Of a stretch of 64,000 nucleotides of DNA, positions 30,777-38,782 are shown piece after piece. A model generated the notes under the pieces. It was not told the origin of the DNA. It was given only the letters and a program-made list of their open reading frames with translations, and did no database searches. The translations under genes were made by a program, and so were the position numbers. Numbering within the stretch: position 1 is the first letter of the stretch; every line of letters begins with the position of its first letter. Source of the stretch: Candidatus Opimibacter iunctus (lineage in GTDB: Bacteria > Bacteroidota > Bacteroidia > Chitinophagales > Saprospiraceae); the NCBI GenBank assembly GCA_016716665.1, contig JADJVH010000007.1, forward strand, positions 124,001 to 188,000, in the 5' to 3' direction.

Positions 30777-31424
30777 ATGAATAGAAATTTTGTAATCATT
30801 CTACTGACCATATTTTCCTCGCAATTGCATGGCCAGGTATTTGGGGATTTGCGTATAGGAGCATCAGCTAGTAAGATCAATATGCCAAAGGAGTTCGATG
30901 AAGAGTTTAATGCCGTATGGAATTTTATGTATGGGGCTTCTGCCGGTATCTATTTAGGGTCAAAGTTTAGCGGGCAACTATGGGTTCAATCTTTAGCTTA
31001 TGGAGTTGATGTAGAGGAATCAGAATATCACGCTTCAGCAATTATACGACTTCGGTATCTTCAGTTTCAGCCAGAGATTTCTTATCAATTATCTAAAAAG
31101 TTTTCTCTCAATGCCGGATTGTCCTTTGGAACATTATTGAAGATCAGCAGAAATACAAACCTAGAAGGTTGGGAGGATGTAGAAAATAATAGATTCTTCA
31201 ATGATTCCGATTTTGGACTTGTTGGTGGCCTGCAGTATCAATTGAATCATTTCATCCTAGGTATTTCCTGGTATCAGGGGATTAACGATATCGCTCATGA
31301 TCAATGGATTGATAGTGAGGGAAACATATTGGATGATCCAAAGGCCTTTAATCGATCCCTTACCATATCTGTAGCATACAGGTTGGGCAAACCAAGGCAG
31401 AACAGTAATGAACAGGCCCATTAA
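30777..31424 (+). CDS. Cassette 6, first gene: outer-membrane beta-barrel protein
   Basis: 215 residues. Signal peptide (MNRNFVIILLTIFSSQLHGQ) and then alternating aromatic/polar strands (LRIGASASKINM, YGASAGIYLGSKFSGQLWVQ, LNAGLSFGTLLKIS, FGLVGGLQYQLNHFILGISW) ending in LTISVAYRLGKPR. This pattern fits a PorT-like/OmpA-like eight-stranded barrel in the outer membrane. No specific family recognised. Confidence 0.7.
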   Translation: MNRNFVIILLTIFSSQLHGQVFGDLRIGASASKINMPKEFDEEFNAVWNFMYGASAGIYLGSKFSGQLWVQSLAYGVDVEESEYHASAIIRLRYLQFQPEISYQLSKKFSLNAGLSFGTLLKISRNTNLEGWEDVENNRFFNDSDFGLVGGLQYQLNHFILGISWYQGINDIAHDQWIDSEGNILDDPKAFNRSLTISVAYRLGKPRQNSNEQAH

Positions 31425-31462
31425 ATCCTTAAAATGAACCAAAGTTTCCGTAAATCAGCATA

Positions 31463-31738
31463 GTGAAAGGAAGGAAAGAATCTGGTTTAGATTGCATTGT
31501 GGACCAGTTGACGAATTCGATTCAGAATGTAATTACAGGAGACAGTTTTGCCACTAGAATAGGTATGAAAACGAAAAAGAAGGAACTGAGTGTTGATTAC
31601 ATTGGTGGACAGGGTTCGCTTACGATTGCGGAAGAACAAGAACTCCATGAGTACTTTACCAAACAAAAAGTGGATTCAAAGAAATCGAAAAGCAAAGCTA
31701 GTCCAAAGAAAACCAAGCAGACAAAAGTTAGTGCCTGA
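31463..31738 (+). CDS. Cassette 6, second gene: small basic protein, possibly a chimera
   Basis: 91 residues from GTG at 31463. The first 33 residues (ESGLDCIVDQLTNSIQNVIT) and the remainder (MKTKKKELSVDYIGGQGSLT, lysine-rich tail) look like parts of two different small Bacteroidota proteins. An ATG at 31565 could start the second part alone (57 residues). Function unknown. It lies 38 bp after the barrel gene, in the same cassette. Confidence 0.5.
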   Translation: MKGRKESGLDCIVDQLTNSIQNVITGDSFATRIGMKTKKKELSVDYIGGQGSLTIAEEQELHEYFTKQKVDSKKSKSKASPKKTKQTKVSA

Positions 31739-31764
31739 TCGGAAAACTTGTCTTTCAGGAACGA

Positions 31765-31889
31765 GTATAACATCGGCTTCACACCATGGCGGATATAAAT
31801 TGCCTCGTCACCCTCCTACTTGAATCAGATTTCACTATCTTGAAGATGAAAACCTTGAGCGCCACGTCGTGAAGCCCGGGTCGTTAGCA
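31765..31889 (+). repeat. attC-like site 6 (class C)
   Basis: GTATAAC ... GTTAGCA, 125 bp, with arms CGGCTTCACACCATGGCGG and GCGCCACGTCGTGAAGCCC. GAGTATAAC complements the nine-base start GTTATACTC of cassette 6. Confidence 0.8.
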
Positions 31890-31909
31890 GTAATTTTAAA
31901 CAGAAACTA

Positions 31910-32698
31910 GTGAAACATAATATATATCAAATTGACGCATTTACGGACACAATTTTTGGAGGAAATCCTGCTTGCGTTGTGCCACTTGACAATGGGTTGT
32001 CAGACGAAATCTTGTTGAAAATAGCAAAAGAAAACGCAGTTGCTGAAACTGCTTTTTTGTTGACAAGGAGAAAAATCCATTTACGATGGTTTACGCCTGA
32101 AATTGAAATGGATTTGTGCGGTCACGCTTACACTTGCAACTGCTCATAGTTTAGCGACAATTCTTGACTATAAGAAAGATAAAATTGTGTTTGAAACTTT
32201 AAGTGGCGACTTAATTGTCAAAATTGAAAATGGAAAATATAAAATGAACTTCCCATCAAGAATGCCTATTGTCGACATCTTACCACCGACAATTTCAAAA
32301 TCCTTAAATATTCAACCGAAAGAAATTTTGAAATCAAGAGACTATGTTTTGGTGTATGAAAATGGAAACAGAAGTTAGAAACATAAAAAATTGACCGACA
32401 ATTATTCGACCAAATAAATCTTGACCCAGGAGGTGTAATTGTAACAGCAATTGGAGACAATTGCGATTTCATTTCAAGATTTTTCACACCGCAAGCATCA
32501 ATTTTAGAAGACCCTGTAACAGGTTCTGCACATTGTTCTTTAATTCCATTTTGGGCGAAAAGACTAAATAAAAAAGAACTTTATGCTCAACAAGTTTCTG
32601 AACGATTGGGCAAGTTGTATTGTGAAGACAAAGGAGACCGAGTGATTATTAGTGGACAAGCAAAAACATATTCAATTGGAGAATTTTGGACAGAATAA
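31910..32698 (+). CDS. Cassette 7: PhzF-family protein, copy 2, several frameshifts
   Basis: Second copy of the gene at 28065, with the same GTG start and C-terminus. Relative to copy 1 it lacks a T in the poly-T after ETAF and two A further on, and has an extra T after GHA, an extra G in YENGNRS and an extra A before the next isoleucine. Nearly all differences are homopolymer lengths; substitutions are few. The 3' end is intact here and defines the true C-terminus (SIGEFWTE). If the indels are real this copy is a pseudogene; if they are sequencing errors both copies are intact. Confidence 0.75.
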
Positions 32699-32704
32699 AA
32701 CTAC

Positions 32705-32836
32705 TGCTAACAGCACCTACCCAAAAGGCGGGGTTTCGTGTTCCAAAGACAGTTTTGTGGTTAATCAAACATTAGTTTTTCAAATCAAGTTTTGTGGTAA
32801 AAGTCCCGCCCTTCGGGTAGCTGCAAAACGTTAGTC
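32705..32836 (+). repeat. attC-like site 7 (class D)
   Basis: TGCTAAC ... GTTAGTC, 132 bp, near-identical to site 3. ACTGCTAAC complements the start GTTAGCAGT of cassette 7. Confidence 0.8.
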
Positions 32837-32934
32837 GAAATAGTCAAATATTCTAATAGTAATTGAAGAAGCGATGTTTTTGAATGCCACCAGTAGTTCT
32901 AGGAACTAGAATGAATAGATATTAATTCTTATCC

Positions 32935-33120
32935 ATGAATATTAATCAAATAGTAGGGCTACTAATATTAGGCTTTGGTATTCTGTACACAAGAAATACT
33001 TATAGAAATTATATCAGGGGTAAAGAATCGTTTTTCATGTTCAGCCAAGGATTCTACGCTGGTATATTAATAGTAATTTTAGGTCTAATACTATTACTTC
33101 AGAAGACAACATTGTTTTAA
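32935..33120 (+). CDS. Cassette 8: small membrane protein
   Basis: 61 residues with two hydrophobic helices (about 4-19 QIVGLLILGFGILYT and 41-57 FYAGILIVILGLILLL) joined by a basic loop (NTYRNYIRGKES). It probably lies in the inner membrane. No family recognised. It is alone in its cassette. Confidence 0.6.
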   Translation: MNINQIVGLLILGFGILYTRNTYRNYIRGKESFFMFSQGFYAGILIVILGLILLLQKTTLF

Positions 33121-33147
33121 CCAGCAGGTCCATGCCAAAAGGACTTC

Positions 33148-33273
33148 GACTAACATAACCTACCAGCCAGCAGGGTTAACTAATTGACCATTGATATCCT
33201 TATATTTGAAAGAAACAACCCAGGCACGGATTTTCGTCAGTCAACCTGCCGGCGGGTAGCCCGGGCGTTAGAT
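33148..33273 (+). repeat. attC-like site 8 (class B)
   Basis: GACTAAC ... GTTAGAT, 126 bp, with arms AACCTACCAGCCAGCAGG and CCTGCCGGCGGGTAGCCC. TCGACTAAC complements the nine-base start GTTAGTCGA of cassette 8. Confidence 0.8.
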
Positions 33274-33281
33274 GAGACCTT

Positions 33282-33644
33282 ATGAAAAGTTACATTGTAA
33301 TAGTATTTATTATATCTACTCTTCCTCAAATGGGAAGATCGCAAGGCTTGATCGACACTCTGCAGATTGGTCAATTAAATACCCTGGAAAAGATCACAGA
33401 GATTTATGATTGGCCTCATTCCCGATACGAGTTGGATCACTTTGTATTTGTCCTTAAGACAAAAAAATGGGATCCCCAGGTGCAGTATAACGAAGGAGAG
33501 AGTATTTCAACAGAGTCAAGAGAATTATTAGGAAGAGCAATGGCAGGGGATACCCTCATCATCAAGGAGGTTTACGCACTTAACTCAGAATCGCCAGAGT
33601 CTGGACAGGTAAAATTGCCAGAGAAAAGGATCCTGCTTAAATAG
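33282..33644 (+). CDS. Cassette 9: small secreted protein
   Basis: 120 residues. Signal peptide (MKSYIVIVFIISTLPQ to GRSQG), then a hydrophilic domain of about 95 residues (YDWPHSRYELDHFVFVLKTK, MAGDTLIIKEVYAL) ending in basic residues. No family recognised. Confidence 0.6.
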   Translation: MKSYIVIVFIISTLPQMGRSQGLIDTLQIGQLNTLEKITEIYDWPHSRYELDHFVFVLKTKKWDPQVQYNEGESISTESRELLGRAMAGDTLIIKEVYALNSESPESGQVKLPEKRILLK

Positions 33645-33652
33645 GCGGCCAC

Positions 33653-33780
33653 ATCTAACATTGGATGCTCATAAGCAGGGCTATCAACATAGAGAAAGTA
33701 TATGTAAATTTGGACATAGGAACCCAGGAGACAGCTTCAAACATAGTCGGCCTGCCTACGAGCATCCTTCAGCGTTAGAT
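33653..33780 (+). repeat. attC-like site 9 (class A)
   Basis: ATCTAAC ... GTTAGAT, 128 bp, with arms ATTGGATGCTCATAAGCAGG and CCTGCCTACGAGCATCC. CATCTAAC complements GTTAGATG. Confidence 0.8.
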
Positions 33781-33792
33781 GCAATATGAATT

Positions 33793-34200
33793 ATGTATAA
33801 ATTAGTATTGATCATATTTATTATTCCATTGATACTAGCTTGTTCTGGACCCCAAAACATTATTGGAGACACTAAAGATTCCTATGCTCGATTACATCCA
33901 GCTAAAAAAATTTCTAGCGCAGATAATTATTCAATTTTGAAAGGTAAAATGTATGATGCAACCTTTAAGAGAACTCTTATAGTGGCATTAGTTAAAGTAA
34001 GAGGTGATACGACTATTGAAGCTAAAACCAATTTTGATGGGTCCTATGCAATTAGACTTCCTAATGGTAAATTCGATTTGGACTTTAGTTACTTAGGATA
34101 CAATAGTTTGAGTGTTGAGGGCATTGAGTTATCTCCCAGCCATTCTGTAAAAATTGATGCTTTCCTTAAACCAACAATTGTGCTAAATGAAAAAAAATAA
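33793..34200 (+). CDS. Cassette 10: lipoprotein with carboxypeptidase-regulatory-like domain
   Basis: 135 residues. The leader ends in a lipobox (PLILAC, then SGPQN). The rest matches a CarboxypepD_reg-like fold: LKGKMYDATFKRTLIVALVK, TNFDGSYAIRLPNGKFDLDF, SYLGYNS. Such domains occur at the start of TonB-dependent and other envelope proteins; here it stands alone. Probably periplasmic face, role unknown. Confidence 0.65.
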   Translation: MYKLVLIIFIIPLILACSGPQNIIGDTKDSYARLHPAKKISSADNYSILKGKMYDATFKRTLIVALVKVRGDTTIEAKTNFDGSYAIRLPNGKFDLDFSYLGYNSLSVEGIELSPSHSVKIDAFLKPTIVLNEKK

Positions 34201-34203
34201 AGC

Positions 34204-34331
34204 ATCTAACATAAGATGCTCATAAGCAGGGCTATACACATTGAGAATGAAAACGTAAATTTGGACAAAGGAGCCCCGGAGGCAGCCCCAAACTCAGTCG
34301 GCCTGCCTACGAGCATCCTTGATCGTTAGCT
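34204..34331 (+). repeat. attC-like site 10 (class A)
   Basis: ATCTAAC ... GTTAGCT, 128 bp, with arms ATAAGATGCTCATAAGCAGG and CCTGCCTACGAGCATCC. GCATCTAAC complements the nine-base start GTTAGATGC of cassette 10. Confidence 0.8.
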
Positions 34332-34343
34332 GTAATTAGAAAT

Positions 34344-34973
34344 ATGCGAATTTTCATGCTACTTCTTCTGTCCATGGCTTTAAGCTACTGCCAAACAAAG
34401 ACAGTTAATGAAAAGCATACCTTTCAATTGCAGAATAAATTAGGTGATTGCTGGGCCGAACTTGAGTGCTTCCTGCCATTTGAGTTTGATACTATATATT
34501 TTGACACTACCTCCAAAACAAATTGTGGCCTTCTAGCATACCAAGTTTATTCTAAAAAATACGCTCTAAAATATAGACATTTAAAATTCGGGCAAACAAT
34601 GGAAGTACCACAAATTGATAGTACATATTCCTTTTCAATTGTTTACTCACCCTTTGGATATTGTGATTCTTTACGAATTAGACAAAAGTATGATTTTAAG
34701 ATGTTTGAGTATTATCTTAAATCTAAATTCGAACCTGAGAACCCAGAATTAGTAGTCGACTCCACTTTTAAAGCTAATGAACAAACCTATACTGTTTTGT
34801 CTTACAAAGACAAGATTGGCCAAACAACATTTTATAAAGTGGATGCTTACACCATCATCAAGAATAGGCTTTTATCTATTTCTATTGAGAACAATATACT
34901 TTCCCAAATCGAGTTTAACCATCAAGCTAATAAAATACTGAAGAGCATAAGAATAAAGCTCGTAAAGGAATAA
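34344..34973 (+). CDS. Cassette 11: putative lipoprotein
   Basis: 209 residues. A short leader (MRIFMLLLLSMALSYC) suggests a lipoprotein with C16 as the anchor. The remaining 190 residues (FDTIYFDTTSKTNCGLLAYQ, YTVLSYKDKIGQTTFYKVDA) form one soluble domain of unknown type. It is weakly reminiscent of cassette 4's product in length and layout, but I cannot claim homology. Confidence 0.6.
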   Translation: MRIFMLLLLSMALSYCQTKTVNEKHTFQLQNKLGDCWAELECFLPFEFDTIYFDTTSKTNCGLLAYQVYSKKYALKYRHLKFGQTMEVPQIDSTYSFSIVYSPFGYCDSLRIRQKYDFKMFEYYLKSKFEPENPELVVDSTFKANEQTYTVLSYKDKIGQTTFYKVDAYTIIKNRLLSISIENNILSQIEFNHQANKILKSIRIKLVKE

Positions 34974-35023
34974 AATTTGGAGATGACAGACATATCCATT
35001 GTCATGATGATCAACAAGAATAC

Positions 35024-35150
35024 ATCTAACATCGGATGCTCATAAGCAGGGTTAACCACATTGAATATGAAAACGTAAATTTGGACAAAGATGCCTCGGA
35101 AACAGCCCAAACTCAGTCGGCCTGCCTACGAGCATCCTTGGTCGTTAGGC
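35024..35150 (+). repeat. attC-like site 11 (class A)
   Basis: ATCTAAC ... GTTAGGC, 127 bp, with arms ATCGGATGCTCATAAGCAGG and CCTGCCTACGAGCATCC. The left core has one mismatch to the start GTTAGCT of cassette 11. Confidence 0.78.
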
Positions 35151-35211
35151 GTAACCTTAACTTTATAAAACAATAGATCGTACCATCCTTTATAATCTTT
35201 AGAACCATTCA

Positions 35212-35427
35212 ATGAAGCGATCAGGTTTTGCAAAATGGCTAATCGGTATTGCCGTTTTTATCAGTGTCTGGCCGTATATGATTATTTTTATTGGTGGCCC
35301 AATGTACATCATTGGCGTTATTCTTTATTGGACAACAAAGGAGCACATTATAGATAAGATATCATGGACGGTACTTCCTATTCTGATATTCGCAATTCTA
35401 TTCTCAAAAGTTTATTCTCTGATTTAA
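35212..35427 (+). CDS. Cassette 12: small membrane protein
   Basis: 71 residues with two or three hydrophobic helices (WLIGIAVFISVWPYMIIFIG, GPMYIIGVILYWT, ISWTVLPILIFAILFSKVY). Inner membrane, no family recognised. Single gene of its cassette. Confidence 0.6.
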   Translation: MKRSGFAKWLIGIAVFISVWPYMIIFIGGPMYIIGVILYWTTKEHIIDKISWTVLPILIFAILFSKVYSLI

Positions 35428-35472
35428 CTTTCAAGTTTGTTTAAAGATGATGAAATCCCAAAGAGAAACTAC

Positions 35473-35599
35473 GTCTAACAAAAGCTACCCGCCAGCAGGG
35501 ATTACTGCAAAACCGAAAGATGATATTATATTTGACAGAACATGTATGGGCGCAGATTATCGGCAGACGAACTGCCGGCGGGTAGCCCAGTCGTTATGA
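35473..35599 (+). repeat. attC-like site 12 (class B)
   Basis: GTCTAAC ... GTTATGA, 127 bp, with arms AAAGCTACCCGCCAGCAGGG and CTGCCGGCGGGTAGCCC. The left core has one wobble mismatch to GTTAGGC at the start of cassette 12. Confidence 0.78.
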
Positions 35600-35657
35600 G
35601 CAATTAAAGATTGGAAATGATTCATCATGGTTTTATGGATAGCTGATTCGTCGTCAA

Positions 35658-36371
35658 ATGAACTTAACACATGGATATATACTATTGTTAATACTGCTTG
35701 TTACGGCTTGTCAAAAAGAAAGTCCTAAGAGGCCATTTCAAGATGAAGTCACTGATTCAGAAAAAACACCCCCTCTCAAACATGTTGTTAGTAGCGATTT
35801 GACATGTTTTACATTGACTAAACAGGATTATAATTTTGTTATAAGTCCATCATTGGCAAATTTTATTGTTGAACTGATTTTTGATCCCAACACATATCAC
35901 AGAACAATACAAATATCTAAGGCCGGCGAGTCTGCACCATATCAGATTATAGATGCCGATGTAGGAGAACAATTTAGTTATAGGGAGGACTTAAGAGCCG
36001 TTGATGTCAATTTTGATGGGTATAAGGATCTTGTCCTGTTAGGTTGGTTTGGGGCTACTGGAAATAAGGGTTATTCCTTTTACACATTTGATAGTTTAAG
36101 TACAACTTTTATTTTAAACACAGATTTAGGTGGGTTAGAATCTCCGCGATTTGACGATTCTACTAAGCGGATTCTTACTCACAGCGTTGGTGGAATGGCC
36201 GGAAACATCTATAGGAACGAAATCTATAAGTATGAAAATGGAAAACTTAAGCTTATTCATGCTGTTTACCAAGACTTTGATCAAAACACGGACCACTTTG
36301 TTCGTAAGACAAAGCATATGAGAAACGGCCAACTCAAGGATTCAACAACTATTATTTTTCCGGCATTTTAA
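35658..36371 (+). CDS. Cassette 13: lipoprotein, XAC2610/FG-GAP-like
   Basis: 237 residues. Lipobox leader (LLILLVTAC, then QKESP). The soluble part contains a calcium-loop-like segment (DLRAVDVNFDGYKDLVLLGW) and the pattern NIYRNEIYKYENGKLKLIHA, seen in XAC2610-related proteins. Such proteins can inhibit secreted lysozyme-like effectors, but that role is only a family analogy here. Confidence 0.62.
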   Translation: MNLTHGYILLLILLVTACQKESPKRPFQDEVTDSEKTPPLKHVVSSDLTCFTLTKQDYNFVISPSLANFIVELIFDPNTYHRTIQISKAGESAPYQIIDADVGEQFSYREDLRAVDVNFDGYKDLVLLGWFGATGNKGYSFYTFDSLSTTFILNTDLGGLESPRFDDSTKRILTHSVGGMAGNIYRNEIYKYENGKLKLIHAVYQDFDQNTDHFVRKTKHMRNGQLKDSTTIIFPAF

Positions 36372-36406
36372 AGGTAAGGTAGTTTTGCAGCCGAACGAAA
36401 TACTGC

Positions 36407-36534
36407 TCATAACATCGGATGCTTATAAGCAGGGCTATCTGCATTGAGAATGAAAACGTAAATTTGGAGAAAGGAATCCCGAAGACAGCCTCAAATTTAG
36501 TCGGCCTGCCTACGAGCATCCCTTGTCGTTAAAA
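36407..36534 (+). repeat. attC-like site 13 (class A), end of array
   Basis: TCATAAC ... GTTAAAA, 128 bp, with arms ATCGGATGCTTATAAGCAGG and CCTGCCTACGAGCATCC. GCTCATAAC complements the nine-base start GTTATGAGC of cassette 13. No further site follows, so this is the distal boundary. Confidence 0.8.
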
Positions 36535-36693
36535 TCAAACTCACATCCACCAAATAGAGGCATGTAGCAATTCAGAACTTAAGATTGATGTACGCCTTCT
36601 CAAAAGAAGTAACATAGAAATATGCCCTGTAATGGCCCCGGACATGGAAGAAAGCGCCGGGTATTTATTTCAGGGTGATACGGGATAGGATTG

Positions 36694-36701
36694 TAACTTT
36701 G
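36694..36701 (+). promoter_or_regulatory. Candidate -7 box TAACTTTG
   Basis: Exact match to the Bacteroidota -7 consensus TAnnTTTG, 45 bp before the lipoprotein start at 36746. It is the first promoter signal after the cassette array. Confidence 0.4.
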
Positions 36702-36745
36702 ATTCAAACCTGTACTACAGAAGCTTCACCTTTAAATTCGCTGAT

Positions 36746-37117
36746 ATGAAACTTTTCAAAGGGCTCTTCCTCCCGGCTATACTTGCCACTGCCTTCTTTG
36801 CCTGCATGCCCTCATCCTTTGATGAAAAGCTGCTGCAAGGCCAATGGCAAGGTGCCCTGTGGGTGGTCGAAGGACAAACCAACCAGATCGATGCTACTAC
36901 AGCATTGTTCTCTTTCGGACCCGATGGGAAGTATACCTACACCTACAATGATGCCACAGAGAAGGGCACGTACTTTATGTCCAATAATGAACTCTTTACC
37001 ACACCGGATGGAGGCATCAAGATGATGGTCAAGGTGCAGAAGCTCACCCAGGATAGCCTGGTCTTCAATATGAACAGGGGAGGGCAGTCGGAGACGCTGA
37101 CACTCATCAGGAAATAG
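36746..37117 (+). CDS. Lipocalin-like lipoprotein
   Basis: 123 residues. Lipobox leader (LATAFFAC, then MPSSFDE). The rest fits the short lipocalin-like family of Bacteroidota: LLQGQWQGALWVVEG, FSFGPDGKYTYTYNDATEKG, LTQDSLVFNMNRGG, TLTLIRK. It probably lies in the periplasm on a lipid anchor and may bind a small hydrophobic ligand. Its base composition and codon use return to those of the chromosome. Confidence 0.7.
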   Translation: MKLFKGLFLPAILATAFFACMPSSFDEKLLQGQWQGALWVVEGQTNQIDATTALFSFGPDGKYTYTYNDATEKGTYFMSNNELFTTPDGGIKMMVKVQKLTQDSLVFNMNRGGQSETLTLIRK

Positions 37118-37280
37118 GAAAGGCGGAACTGCTGAAGAGGCGAAAGGGGCTTAAGAGGCGAAAAGGCACAGGTAAAGGGAAGGTCTATCTTGACAGTAAA
37201 TGGTTACCAATAGTACTTTCTCACGTCTCACGTCTCACGATTCACGTCCCATAACTCACAATTCACAACTCACATCGTAA

Positions 37281-37895
37281 TTATTTATTTTCCCCCTTCA
37301 GGGGGCCAGGGGGCAATTTGGTCATTTCCAGCAATTCATTGATATGTTCTTGCTTCCGCGCCTCCCGGTGCTGCTTGCAGAAATCCGTATGATAATGGTG
37401 CCTCCGCATAAAGTTGATCTGTAGCTCATTGAAGCGCTGCTTGGTCAGGTGCGGGTCGTAGTGACGGAATTCATGGTAGAGATTTTGACTGATGGTATGG
37501 AATTGATCAGTGCCCAGGTATTCGAGGTCAGCATCTGCCACGATTTTTTCAAAGAGGGTTTTGGGCTGCTGGGGGATCTTGGTGGCCATGATCATGTCAC
37601 AGATATCCTGGATTTCTTCAGTCGGAAAGTCATAGCGGACTAGCTTGAGTGAGCAGATTTCACAACCAATCTCTTCATGGTTCTTCGCCTGGCGGATAAA
37701 GCCGATATCGTGAAACAGGGCAGCTACCTTGATCAGGTAGAGATGCCTTCCATTGACATTTTCATGGTGCGCGATCAGTTCCGCTTTTTCAATCACATGG
37801 GCTGTGTGCTCCGGTGTATGGTAGGTGAGGTAGCCCGGGAGTTGAGCACGTAGCATGTGGAATACATCATCATAAAGCTCCTGGTATATGTGCAT
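37281..37895 (-). CDS. HD-domain phosphohydrolase
   Basis: 204 residues. The HD metal ligands are visible: H in TYHTPEHTAHV, HD in ALFHDIGF, and D in VADADLEYLGT. The motif KNHEEIGCEIC lies between them. It is a cytoplasmic metal-dependent phosphohydrolase; the substrate (nucleotide or cyclic nucleotide) is unknown. It lies downstream of the YitT gene on the same strand, separated by 3 bp from its stop, so the two probably form an operon. Confidence 0.82.
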   Translation of the reverse strand: MHIYQELYDDVFHMLRAQLPGYLTYHTPEHTAHVIEKAELIAHHENVNGRHLYLIKVAALFHDIGFIRQAKNHEEIGCEICSLKLVRYDFPTEEIQDICDMIMATKIPQQPKTLFEKIVADADLEYLGTDQFHTISQNLYHEFRHYDPHLTKQRFNELQINFMRRHHYHTDFCKQHREARKQEHINELLEMTKLPPGPLKGENK

Positions 37896-37898
37896 AGA

Positions 37899-38782
37899 TC
37901 AGTGCTTTACTTTTTGTTTGATCACTCCACCGGTCACCTCCTTGATGCTTTGGATAAAGACAAAGGCATGCGGGTCTGCCTGCAATATCGCCATCCTGAT
38001 CCGGTGGATTTCGAGCCGCGTGACAATCGTCATGATGATATCACAATCATGCTTGATGTCAAAACTGGCCGGCAGATAACCGCGCTCACCTTTGAAAACA
38101 GATATAGCTTTATTAAAGTCCTTTACGATAAGGCTCTTGATCAGTTCATCCTTGCCGGAGATCACCGTCAACGCCGTATACTCTTCAAATCCATCTACGA
38201 CATAGTCTGAAATTTTCATCGCGGTGAAATACGTCAGGATAGAATACAAGGCGGTCTCCACATTATAGACATATACGGCACCCAGGATCACGCAGGTGTT
38301 GAACATCATGACAATCCGCTGGTCGAAAAGCCAAACTTCCGGTTGGTATAGGCCGCAATGACTTCGAGGCCGTCCAGCACACCACCACCTTTGATGATGA
38401 GTCCTATGCCGAGCCCGATAAAGAAGCCACCGAAGACAGCGATCAGGATCTTGTCATAGTGCAATTCGGGAACAGGAATGACCAGGAGTGCCAGGGCCAG
38501 CAAGAGGATTGAAATGGTGGTCTGCACAGCAAAGGTCTTCCCGATCTTTTTATAGCCGATGATGACAAACGGGATGTTGAAGGCAATCAGGTAGGCACCG
38601 ATGTATTCCTCTGAGCCATGGCTGAAGAGGATGGACAGACCGGTGATCCCGCCATCAATAAAGTGATTGGGGAGCATGAAGCCCTTGAGGGCAAAGACGG
38701 CAGACAGGACCCCCATGGCCGTAAACAATATGGACGGTATCGAAAAAATCCTCTTCCAGTCTATGTGATCTGAATGTACCAT
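37899..38782 (-). CDS. YitT-family membrane protein, frameshifted near 38320
   Basis: About 294 residues when joined, from the ATG at 38782. Five to six helices (FTAMGVLSAVFALKGFML, LIAFNIPFVIIGYKKIG, TTISILLLALALLVIPV, ILIAVFGGFFIGLGIGLIIK) and the signature GGVLDGLEVIAAYTNRKFGF. The C-terminal DUF2179 domain (TALTVISGKDELIKSLIVKD) is in a second frame. One missing base near 38320 turns a codon before RIVMMFNTCVILG into a stop (STSGLS-stop). YitT proteins are inner-membrane proteins of unclear role. Upstream in-frame codons to 38911 are not needed. Confidence 0.8.

Noticed and set aside
25698..36534. CRISPR array or ordinary dispersed repeats
   Set aside because: Units are 125-132 bp, imperfectly palindromic, separated by whole genes, and end in attC-type cores that pair with the cassette ends; there are no short regular spacers and no cas genes.
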